From Denitromonas ohlonensis (lineage in GTDB: Bacteria > Pseudomonadota > Gammaproteobacteria > Burkholderiales > Rhodocyclaceae), in the NCBI RefSeq assembly GCF_007625205.1, contig NZ_VMNI01000008.1, positions 1-64,000 on the forward strand: DNA of 64,000 bases, read 5' to 3'. The notes under the pieces were generated by a model, which made no database searches, had not been told where the DNA came from, and saw only the letters and a program-made list of their open reading frames with translations. Shown piece after piece: positions 1 through 6,907 of the stretch. Numbering within the stretch: position 1 is the first letter of the stretch; each line of letters begins with the position of its first letter. The position numbers and the translations under genes are program-made.

Positions 1-2
1 AA

Positions 3-20
3 CCGCCCCGTTCGGGGCGG
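3..20. terminator. GC-rich hairpin at window edge
   Basis: The arms CCGCCCC and GGGGCGG pair perfectly around a GTTC loop. No clear T-run follows within the window, so this is a terminator-like stem for whatever gene lies to the left rather than a proven intrinsic terminator. Confidence 0.35.
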
Positions 21-78
21 ATCATCGAGAGATATTTGCAGGGGAAGAGTCGAGCTAAATTGCCCGAGGGCCGGGCTC

Positions 79-141
79 GTCCAACAAACGGTTCAGATCG
101 TGGCTCGCTTCGCGATCACGATCTAACCTTAGTCGTTATGC
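79..141 (+). other. integron attC-like recombination site
   Basis: The segment begins with GTCCAAC, which fits the R'' core RYYYAAC, and ends with GTTATGC, which fits the R' core GTTRRRY at all but one position. Between them, GGTT-C-AGATCGTG (90-102) pairs with CACGATCTAACC (117-128), leaving one extrahelical C at 94. The outer AAC (83-85) and GTT (135-137) also pair, with an unpaired spacer on each side. Two paired core boxes, an unpaired spacer, an inner stem and a single bulged base are the features by which attC sites are recognised. In cassette order the site would close the gene to its left, and the next gene starts 30 bases later. No integrase or second attC was found in the window. 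Confidence 0.45.
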
Positions 142-171
142 GGCCCCCTCGCAAATCCGGTTCGGGCTGGG

Positions 172-1668
172 TTGTTGACGGCGGTCGAAAAGAACGCTTT
201 TGTCGTTGGCGAGACGGTGGCCATGACGGTGTCAATGATGCAAGACGTCTATGGCTTGTCCAGCGATGTCATGAGCTTCAACTCAAGCGATTTTTCGGCG
301 AACGGCTGGATGTTCGATCTGACCGGAACGTATGCCGGACAAGCAGTCTCGATGACATTCACCGGGGTGTTCGATCTCACGACAAACACAGGAGGCTATA
401 CCAGCGTCGGTAATGTTGGTGGGGACATTTGGGACGGCACGGGCTCATGGAGTTATGTCGATCTGGCTGCGGCTATTGACGGACTCAATTTCGACTCGGT
501 CGCGTTCATCGATGGCATCGTGGACTGGATTACAGATCGGCACACAATTGCACCGAAAATCGAACATACTTTTGACGACGGAATCACTCGGCACACAATT
601 TCGCAGGGTCAGTATAGAAAGACGCTGTTTGGCATCACGTTTGGGGACGTCGTTGATCAGACCGATGACAGCATCGGTCCAAGTGATGGAACCGGGCTGG
701 CAACGGTGACAGTGTCCTTGACTCAGGACCAAATTTTCTTGGCGGGCACATTCGACCAGCTTGGCGGACAAATTGCCGGGCGTGTGCAGTTTGTTTCAGA
801 GCCGACCAGCTTGTTTCTGCTCGGCATTGGATTTGGTGGATTGGTTTGGAGTGGGAGAATACGTACACGACGGCAAGCTATTGGCCTCAAACATGCGATA
901 GATAGGCTTTCGTTGGCACGTCCGATAGCCCGCTTGGTTAGACTGAGTTCCTACTTCCTGGTCGTGCTCATTGCCGCACTCTTCGTCGGCGAGGCAAACG
1001 CCGGATTTATCAAGCTAGGAAACTTGGGCACTGCCAGCTGGAAGGAACCCAGCACGATCAAGATCTACATCCCGGCAGCACTTAATGACTCGGATCGAGA
1101 AAATTTCGAGAACGGCATTGATCAGATTCTGATCAGAATACCCAAGATCCAAGTCATGTATGTGGATGGTGAGCCTCCCGCCGATGTCACAAGCGGCATT
1201 ATCGACGTGAGCATTATTCCGCCTCCGGGGACCAAGGTCGGTGGTAACGGCGGCGTCTCACCCGACGGCGCAATTTTCATCGAAGGCGAGGCCCATGGCG
1301 AGATCGAACGAGGTTTTATCGACCTCTACGCCAACACGCTGGATATCCCGAACGGCGACTACATCGCCAATGTTGCGGCTCATGAGTTTCTGCACGCACT
1401 CGGCCTCGACCACAACATGGGCGACGACGGCGTGCTGACCGAAACCGGCTTCGATGTCATGGAAGGTATTCGACCACTTTCCGCGACTGACCGGATGATG
1501 ATTGGCATGCATTACATGGTCTCGGTCCCAGAACCGGCAACGTTACTGCTGCTCGCAAGCGCAGTTCTTGTGTTGGGAGTGCAACACAAGCTTCGGGTCA
1601 AACGCACGCGGAAGCCGGCAACCACCGGCCGGCCCAGTAGCGTCACCATTGCACCAGGGCGAATTTAA
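172..1668 (+). CDS. fused ORF: 5'-truncated PEP-CTERM protein joined to PEP-CTERM matrixin-like metalloprotease
   Basis: One frame of 498 codons holds two modules. Residues 1 to about 215 are a beta-rich secreted-type domain without a signal peptide. They end in an SEP-type C-terminal anchor (about 210-235): a hydrophobic stretch, then RIRTRR. Residues about 250-282 then form a new signal peptide ending in ANA. A metalloprotease domain follows with HEFLHALGLDH at 404-414 (HExxHxxGxxH) and a downstream VME Met-turn, closed by a canonical VPEPAT PEP-CTERM tail. PEP-CTERM tails are sorted by exosortase in exopolysaccharide-producing bacteria. The frame opens only with TTG (172), shortly after an in-frame stop at 130-132, so the first module has lost its true 5' end. 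A separate protease gene could start at TTG 913 or 934. The stretch is visibly AT-richer than its neighbours. Matrixin plus PEP-CTERM is firm; whether one or two proteins are made is open. Confidence 0.6.
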   Translation: MLTAVEKNAFVVGETVAMTVSMMQDVYGLSSDVMSFNSSDFSANGWMFDLTGTYAGQAVSMTFTGVFDLTTNTGGYTSVGNVGGDIWDGTGSWSYVDLAAAIDGLNFDSVAFIDGIVDWITDRHTIAPKIEHTFDDGITRHTISQGQYRKTLFGITFGDVVDQTDDSIGPSDGTGLATVTVSLTQDQIFLAGTFDQLGGQIAGRVQFVSEPTSLFLLGIGFGGLVWSGRIRTRRQAIGLKHAIDRLSLARPIARLVRLSSYFLVVLIAALFVGEANAGFIKLGNLGTASWKEPSTIKIYIPAALNDSDRENFENGIDQILIRIPKIQVMYVDGEPPADVTSGIIDVSIIPPPGTKVGGNGGVSPDGAIFIEGEAHGEIERGFIDLYANTLDIPNGDYIANVAAHEFLHALGLDHNMGDDGVLTETGFDVMEGIRPLSATDRMMIGMHYMVSVPEPATLLLLASAVLVLGVQHKLRVKRTRKPATTGRPSSVTIAPGRI

Positions 1669-1808
1669 GCCTGCGCCGCGCCCTGCATCCAGTCGCATCC
1701 ATACGCGGCCAACGACAGCGCCGCGCACCAGCCACCTGCCAACGACTGCGCGTGAATATCGTATTTCAACACCGCACCCATGAACACGAGTTGCGCTTGA
1801 GCATCCTC

Positions 1809-2621
1809 TCAAAACCGCCCTCGAAAATGCCACTCCCCCGGCATCACATCATTCACCACCGCCGCCCGCGTCGCGGCATCTACCCTTGCATCATCCGGAT
1901 CATACAAGCCACACAACCGTAGCGCACGCCGCACATCAATCGTCTGACCCAGAAACTCGTACACCACCCGCGCGCAGCAGGGCATGCGTTCGCCGCTGCC
2001 GGAGACGCCGAGCTTGAGGCCGGTGAGGCGGGTGACGCGGTTCTTGAAGGAGGGGAAGAGGATCGTCTGCGTCATTTCCAGGCCGGTGAGCGATTCGTAG
2101 TCGGCGAGGAAGATGCGGTCGGTGAGGAAGTGGGCCATGCCGAGGTAGATGCCGTGGTAGGCCTTTTCGTGCGGGTGTTCGACGAGGCGTTCGGTGCGCT
2201 GGTAGTAGACGCGGCCGTCGCGTTGTTCCAGGCATACCAGGGTGCGCAGGATCTTGCCGGGGCAGGCCATCGAGCGGTAGGTCTCGAAGTAGTAGCCGAG
2301 GTATTTGTCGAGCCCGGCGGTGCCGATGGCCTTGAGGTGGGCGAGGTGTGGGGCTTCGGGTGCGGTGGGTTCGGGCGCGGGGGTGTGGCGCGGGCGCACT
2401 TGCACCAAGCGTTCGAACTGGGCGCTGGGCAGCAGGATCTCGTGTTCTTCGACGCCGAAGAATTCGCAGAAGCGCCGCAGGGTGTTGGCCGAGGGGCGGT
2501 AGCGACCGCTGAGGTAGCGGTTGAACTGGGGGCGGTTCACATTGAGCCGCCGGCACACTTCGGCAATGGATTTGTAGTAGCTGCACAGCAGGCGCAGGTT
2601 GCGCGCGAAATCATCGTGCAT
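1809..2621 (-). CDS. XRE-type helix-turn-helix transcriptional regulator
   Basis: This is a 270-residue protein. Residues about 10-55 form an XRE-like helix-turn-helix (IAEVCRRLNVNRPQFNRYLS) followed by a sequence reading PSANTLRRFCEFFGV, typical of Cro/CI-type DNA-binding domains. The remaining 190 residues are a conserved-looking ligand or effector domain that I do not recognise. The frame extends further upstream, but the ATG at 2621 directly precedes the HTH and has a purine-rich GGGAGCC before it. It is divergent from the AGCS symporter, and the shared 260-base spacer carries candidate operators, so it may control the symporter/aspartase/asparaginase genes or itself. That link is inference. 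Confidence 0.8.
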   Translation of the reverse strand: MHDDFARNLRLLCSYYKSIAEVCRRLNVNRPQFNRYLSGRYRPSANTLRRFCEFFGVEEHEILLPSAQFERLVQVRPRHTPAPEPTAPEAPHLAHLKAIGTAGLDKYLGYYFETYRSMACPGKILRTLVCLEQRDGRVYYQRTERLVEHPHEKAYHGIYLGMAHFLTDRIFLADYESLTGLEMTQTILFPSFKNRVTRLTGLKLGVSGSGERMPCCARVVYEFLGQTIDVRRALRLCGLYDPDDARVDAATRAAVVNDVMPGEWHFRGRF

Positions 2622-2664
2622 GGGGGGCTCCCGGGGTAGATACGTGCCCGTCATTGACTGCGTC

Positions 2665-2693
2665 TGGCGCAGTATGGCGCAGTTTGCGCGCCA
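2665..2693. promoter_or_regulatory. candidate operator: repeated TGGCGC half-sites
   Basis: TGGCGCAGTA and TGGCGCAGTT lie head to tail, followed by TGCGCGCCA, the inverse of the same half-site. The cluster sits 44 bases upstream of the HTH regulator start in the divergent spacer, as expected for an autoregulatory operator. No binding data are implied. Confidence 0.35.
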
Positions 2694-2704
2694 ATGCGCT
2701 ACGT

Positions 2705-2723
2705 TTTGACCCACTCCGTCAAA
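2705..2723. promoter_or_regulatory. inverted repeat TTTGAC-N7-GTCAAA
   Basis: A perfect six-base inverted repeat with a seven-base spacer lies in the divergent spacer between the HTH regulator and the symporter gene. It could be a second regulator site. A perfect 14-base palindrome, GCGGCTGCAGCCGC, follows at 2784-2797. Confidence 0.3.
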
Positions 2724-2882
2724 TTGTCGTGTGGCCCATCGCTTGTTGAAATGGGTTTGCCGTCCGGCATGAAAAACACAACAGCGGCTGCAGCCGCAGA
2801 TGGAGACCTGCCATGCACACAACCCTAGTTTCTTTGCCCTTCACGACCGCCCGCCGACTGACCGTTTGCGGAGGGCCGCGTC

Positions 2883-4340
2883 ATGCTTGATCTGCTCAAC
2901 GACCTCCTGTGGGGCAAAGTGCTGATCGTGGTGCTGATCGGCCTCGGCCTGTGGTTCACCATCGGTTCGCGCTTCGTGCAGTTTCGCTATTTCGGCCGCA
3001 TGTTCCGCATCCTCGGCGCGAACCAGGCTTTTTCGAAAGACCAGCACGGCCATCTGAGTTCGTTCCAGGCGCTGATGCTGTCGGTGGCCGGCCGCGTGGG
3101 CGGCGGCAACATTGCCGGCGTGGCGGTGGCGATCACGCTCGGCGGGCCGGGCGCGATCTTCTGGATGTGGGTGGTGGGCCTGATCGGCATGGCCACCAGC
3201 TACTTTGAATGCACGCTGGCGCAGGCCTACAAGAAGGCCGAGCCCGACGGCACCTACCGCGGCGGCCCGGCGCACTACATCGCCCGCGGCATGGGCGCCA
3301 AGTGGGGCTGGCTGGCAGCGCTGTATTCGGTGCTGCTGCTGATGACCTTCGGTTTTGGCTTCACGGCGTTGCAGTCGTATGCGGTGGCCACGTCGTTTGA
3401 AGACGCCTTCGGCATTCCGGTGCTGGCCACCGGCGCGGTGCTGGCGGTGGTGATCGGGGTGATCCTGTTCGGCGGCGTCAAGCGCATTGCCAAGGTGGCC
3501 GAGGTGCTGGTGCCGGTGATGGCGATCGGCTACCTGCTGATCGCGGTGGGGGTGATCGTGCTCAACCTGGAGCAGATCCCGGGCGTGATCGCGCTCATCG
3601 TAAAGAGCGCCTTCGGCCTGGAGCCGGCGATCGGCGGCGGCATCGGCGCGGCCATTTTGATGGGCGTGAAGCGCGGCCTGTTCTCCAACGAGGCCGGCCT
3701 GGGCAGCGCGCCCAACGTGGCGGCCGTGGCCTATGTGCCGCACCCGGCCAACCAGGGCATCGTGCAGGCGTTTTCGGTGTTTATCGACACGCTGATCCTG
3801 TGCTCCTGCACCGCCTTCATCATCCTGCTGGGCACGGTGTATGAGCCGGGCGCGGCCACCGACATCGGCGGCGTGGCGCTGACGCAGGCCTCGCTGGCCA
3901 GCCATGTGGGCGAGTGGGGGCGCGTCTTCGTGAGTATCGCGCTGATGCTGTTCGGTTTCACCACCATCATCTACAACTGCTACCTGGGCGAGAACAGTCT
4001 GAGCTACTTTAGCGATCAGAACCGCCCGCTGACCACGGCGTATCGCGTGGTGGCGATCGGACTGTGCGGCTGGGGCGCCACCACTGACCTGGGCACGGTG
4101 TTTGCCTTTGCCGACGTGACCATGGGCTTCCTCGCCCTGGCCAACCTGCTGGCGCTGGCAATGCTGTTCAAGCCGGGGCTGCGCATCATGCGCGACTACG
4201 ACGAGCAGATTGCCGCGGGTATCGAAGAACCGGTGTTCGACGCCAAGCGCTTCGCCGATCTGGACATCGACCCCGAGGCCTGGGTGATCGAGCCCGAAGA
4301 CCTCGCGCGCAACGCCAAGGCCCGCCTGCAACCGGCCTGA
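2883..4340 (+). CDS. AGCS-family amino acid (alanine/glycine):cation symporter
   Basis: The 485-residue polytopic inner-membrane protein belongs to the alanine-or-glycine:cation symporter family (AlsT/DagA-like). The family signature appears as GRVGGGNIAGVAVAITLGG at about residues 75-93, followed by PGAIFWMW. Later helices carry FSNEAGLGSAPNVAA, the conserved substrate-region motif. About ten or eleven membrane segments are visible. The ATG at 2883 has GGAGGG just upstream. The gene is followed by aspartate ammonia-lyase and asparaginase, so import of a small neutral or amide amino acid for catabolism is likely. Substrate (Ala, Gly, Ser or Asn) cannot be read from sequence. Family assignment is confident. 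Confidence 0.92.
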   Translation: MLDLLNDLLWGKVLIVVLIGLGLWFTIGSRFVQFRYFGRMFRILGANQAFSKDQHGHLSSFQALMLSVAGRVGGGNIAGVAVAITLGGPGAIFWMWVVGLIGMATSYFECTLAQAYKKAEPDGTYRGGPAHYIARGMGAKWGWLAALYSVLLLMTFGFGFTALQSYAVATSFEDAFGIPVLATGAVLAVVIGVILFGGVKRIAKVAEVLVPVMAIGYLLIAVGVIVLNLEQIPGVIALIVKSAFGLEPAIGGGIGAAILMGVKRGLFSNEAGLGSAPNVAAVAYVPHPANQGIVQAFSVFIDTLILCSCTAFIILLGTVYEPGAATDIGGVALTQASLASHVGEWGRVFVSIALMLFGFTTIIYNCYLGENSLSYFSDQNRPLTTAYRVVAIGLCGWGATTDLGTVFAFADVTMGFLALANLLALAMLFKPGLRIMRDYDEQIAAGIEEPVFDAKRFADLDIDPEAWVIEPEDLARNAKARLQPA

Positions 4341-4356
4341 GCTTCACCCCTGACAC

Positions 4357-4379
4357 CCCGGGGCCGCAGCGGCCCCGGG
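4357..4379. terminator. GC-rich hairpin between symporter and aspA
   Basis: CCCGGGGCCGC (4357-4367) pairs perfectly with GCGGCCCCGGG (4369-4379). It lies in the 67-base spacer and is followed by a pyrimidine-rich but T-poor tract. It could attenuate read-through from the symporter gene into aspA or protect the upstream mRNA end. Confidence 0.4.
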
Positions 4380-4407
4380 CCTTCTCCGACTTCACGGATC
4401 GAACCCC

Positions 4408-5808
4408 ATGACAACCCGCATCGAACACGACCTGCTCGGCGACATGAGCCTGCCGGCCGACACTTGGTATGGCGTGCAGACCCAGCGCGCGGTCGACAAC
4501 TTCGCCCTCACCGGCGTGCCGATCAGCCACTTTCCGCACTTCATCAACGCGCTGGCGATGGTCAAGGCCGCCGCGGCCAGCGCCAATCGCGACCTCGGCC
4601 TGCTCGCCCCGCACAAGGCGGCGGCCATCCTCTCGGCCTGCGAAGAGATCACCGACGGCCGGCTGCACGCCGCTTTTGTGGTCGACCTGATCCAGGGCGG
4701 CGCCGGCACCTCGACCAACATGAACGCCAACGAAGTCATCGCCAACCTGGCGCTGGAACAGCTCGGCCACCCCAAGGGCGCCTACGAGTACCTGCACCCC
4801 AACGACGATGTGAACAAGTCGCAGTCGACCAACGACGCCTACCCGACCGCGGTGTGTGTGGGCCTGCAACTGGCCACCGAGCCGCTGATCGCCGCCATCG
4901 CCAGCCTCAAGGCCGCGCTGGAAGCCAAAGGCCGCGAGTTTGCCGACGTACTGAAGATGGGCCGCACGCAGTTGCAGGACGCTGTGCCGATGACGCTCGG
5001 CCAGGAGTTCGACGCCTTTGCGGTCACGCTCGGCGAAGACATCGAGCGGCTCAACGATGTGTGCCGCCTGCTGTGCGAGGTGAACCTCGGCGGCACGGCC
5101 ATCGGCACCGGCATCAACACCCACCCCGACTATGCCGCGCTGGCGGTGCGCTACCTGGCCGAGATCTCCGGCAAACCGATCGTGCCGGCGGCGAATCTGG
5201 TCGAGGCCACCTCCGACATGGGCGCCTTCGTGCTGTTCTCGGGCGTGCTCAAGCGCCTGGCGGTCAAGCTCTCCAAGATTGCCAACGACCTGCGCCTGCT
5301 CTCCAGCGGCCCGCGCACCGGTTTTGGCGAGATCCATCTGCCACCGATGCAGCCGGGCTCGTCGATCATGCCGGGCAAGGTCAATCCAGTGATCCCGGAG
5401 GCGGTCAACCAGGTGGCCTACCAGGTCATCGGCAACGATCTGGCCGTCACCATGGCGGCCGAAGCCGGCCAGCTGCAGCTCAACGCCATGGAGCCGCTGA
5501 TCGTCTACAACCTGCTCAACTCGCTCAAGATGCTCGGCGCGGCCTGCCACATGTTCGAAACGCGCTGCATCCGCGGCATCCGCGCCGACCGCGAACAGTG
5601 CCAGGCGCATGTGGACCGCAGCATCGGCGTGATCACCGCGCTGGTGCCGCACATCGGCTACGCCAACGCCTCGCGCATCGCCGCGCAGGCGCTCCACAGC
5701 GGTGCCACGGTGCGCGAGCTGGTGATCGGCGAAGGTCTGCTCAGCGCCGCGCAGCTCGACCTGCTGCTCAGCCCGCAATCGATGCTCGCGCCGCAGCGCG
5801 CCGCCTGA
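4408..5808 (+). CDS. aspA: aspartate ammonia-lyase
   Basis: Aspartase catalyses L-aspartate to fumarate plus ammonia. The 466-residue length fits the aspartase/fumarase superfamily (E. coli AspA is 478). The superfamily signature reads GSSIMPGKVNPVIPE near residue 318. Other family blocks are visible: GAGTSTNMNANEVIAN near 98, NDDVNKSQSTNDAYPTA near 131, and GRTQLQDAVPMTLGQEF near 190. VIPEAVNQVAYQVIGND after the signature is aspartase-like rather than FumC-like. The asparaginase gene overlaps its stop, which supports a route asparagine to aspartate to fumarate. The start has only a weak ribosome binding site. Fumarase of class II is the alternative but is less likely. Confidence 0.92.
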   Translation: MTTRIEHDLLGDMSLPADTWYGVQTQRAVDNFALTGVPISHFPHFINALAMVKAAAASANRDLGLLAPHKAAAILSACEEITDGRLHAAFVVDLIQGGAGTSTNMNANEVIANLALEQLGHPKGAYEYLHPNDDVNKSQSTNDAYPTAVCVGLQLATEPLIAAIASLKAALEAKGREFADVLKMGRTQLQDAVPMTLGQEFDAFAVTLGEDIERLNDVCRLLCEVNLGGTAIGTGINTHPDYAALAVRYLAEISGKPIVPAANLVEATSDMGAFVLFSGVLKRLAVKLSKIANDLRLLSSGPRTGFGEIHLPPMQPGSSIMPGKVNPVIPEAVNQVAYQVIGNDLAVTMAAEAGQLQLNAMEPLIVYNLLNSLKMLGAACHMFETRCIRGIRADREQCQAHVDRSIGVITALVPHIGYANASRIAAQALHSGATVRELVIGEGLLSAAQLDLLLSPQSMLAPQRAA

Positions 5809-6809
5809 TGAACGCCCGCGTGCTGGTCCTCCACACCGGCGGCACCATCGGCATGACCGGCTCGCCCGACGGCCTGCGGCCGATGGCCGGCTTCGGCGAG
5901 GCGCTCGGCGCACGGTTGCAGGCGGCGAGCGCGCCGGCCTGCGACATCATCGAGCTGGCCCCGCTGATCGACAGCGCCAATCTGCAACCGGCGCACTGGC
6001 GCCGCATTGCCGAGGCGCTGGTCAGCCGCTGGGCGGACTACGCCGGCTTCGTGGTGCTGCACGGCACCGACACCATGGCCTGGAGCGCCTCGGCGCTGTC
6101 CTTCCTGCTGCGCGGCACCGACAAGCCGGTGATCTTCACCGGCGCGCAGATCCCGCTGCTGCTGCCGCGCAGCGACGCCGACGGCAACCTGCGCGCCGCG
6201 CTGGAGATCGCCGCCGGCGGCACGGTGCGCGAAGTCGGCCTGCTGTTCGGCCAGCGCCTGCTGCGCGGCAACCGCAGCCGCAAGCTGAAAAGCGTCGCCT
6301 TCGACGCCTTCGACTCACCCAACTGTCTGCCGCTGGCGGACATCGGCATCGACATCACCGTCCACCCCGAGCGCCTGCTGGCGCCGACCGAAAGGCGCTT
6401 CACGCTGCCGGACTTCGATCCCGAGGCGGTGGCGGTGCTGCCGATCTGGCCGGGGCTGCCGGCGCGGGTGGTCGACGCCCTGCTCCAACCCCCCGCCGTG
6501 CGCGGCCTGATCCTCGCCAGCTACGGCGTGGGCAACGTGCCCGACGGCGACGCCGCGCTGATCGACACGCTGGCGCGCGCCGTGGACCGCGGCGTGGTGG
6601 TGCTCAACACCAGCCAGTGCCCGGTCGGCCCGGTAGCCCAGGGCGCCTACGCCACCGGCGCGGTGCTCAACCGCATCGGCGTGGTGCCGGGCGGCGACAT
6701 GACGCCCGAGGCCGCCTTTGCCAAGCTGCATGTGCTGCTCGCCGAGGGCGGCGACGCGGCGGCCGTGCGCGCGCAAATCGGCCGGCCGCTGTGCGGGGAG
6801 ATGGCGTGA
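5808..6809 (+). CDS. ansA: type I L-asparaginase
   Basis: This 333-residue enzyme hydrolyses L-asparagine to aspartate and ammonia. The first active-site threonine motif is TGGTIGM at residues 10-16 and the second is HGTDTMAWSASALSFLL near residue 84. No signal peptide is present, so it is cytoplasmic (type I, AnsA-like). The ATG at 5808 overlaps the aspA stop as TGATG, so the two genes are translationally coupled and their products act consecutively. The same frame stays open far upstream inside aspA, but that stretch is a shadow. The gene ends just before a palindromic repeat shared with the convergent mgtE. Confidence 0.92.
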   Translation: MNARVLVLHTGGTIGMTGSPDGLRPMAGFGEALGARLQAASAPACDIIELAPLIDSANLQPAHWRRIAEALVSRWADYAGFVVLHGTDTMAWSASALSFLLRGTDKPVIFTGAQIPLLLPRSDADGNLRAALEIAAGGTVREVGLLFGQRLLRGNRSRKLKSVAFDAFDSPNCLPLADIGIDITVHPERLLAPTERRFTLPDFDPEAVAVLPIWPGLPARVVDALLQPPAVRGLILASYGVGNVPDGDAALIDTLARAVDRGVVVLNTSQCPVGPVAQGAYATGAVLNRIGVVPGGDMTPEAAFAKLHVLLAEGGDAAAVRAQIGRPLCGEMA

Positions 6810-6825
6810 GGCGGGGCGCGGCCCA

Positions 6826-6894
6826 GGCCGGATGAATCCGGCCCTACAAAGGCCATCGACACGCGCGCGGTCGTAGGGCCGGATTCATCCGGCC
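6826..6894. repeat. palindromic intergenic repeat (22-bp perfect arms)
   Basis: The arms at 6826-6847 and 6873-6894 are perfect reverse complements. Each contains GGCCGGATGAATCC-type sequence and ends in GTAGGG. The element lies between the convergent asparaginase and mgtE genes and could act as a bidirectional transcript end. It resembles in design the GTAGGG-armed repeats near 13.9 kb and 43.3 kb. Confidence 0.8.
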
Positions 6895-6907
6895 AGATCG
6901 CGCGCGC

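Noticed and set aside
36-413. Open frame of 125 codons at the left edge
   Set aside because: It crosses the attC-like site and overlaps the PEP-CTERM frame; Arg/Gly-rich with no recognisable domain.
1669-1808. Second attC site after the PEP-CTERM frame
   Set aside because: No paired core sites of the R''/R' type were found in this stretch.
2700-2882. Possible glycine riboswitch before the AGCS symporter
   Set aside because: The characteristic conserved glycine-aptamer blocks were not found; only simple dyads are present.
4186-5913. Minus-strand open frame of 575 codons across aspA
   Set aside because: It overlaps a clearly real gene, is Arg/Gly/His-rich, and matches no family; a GC-bias shadow.
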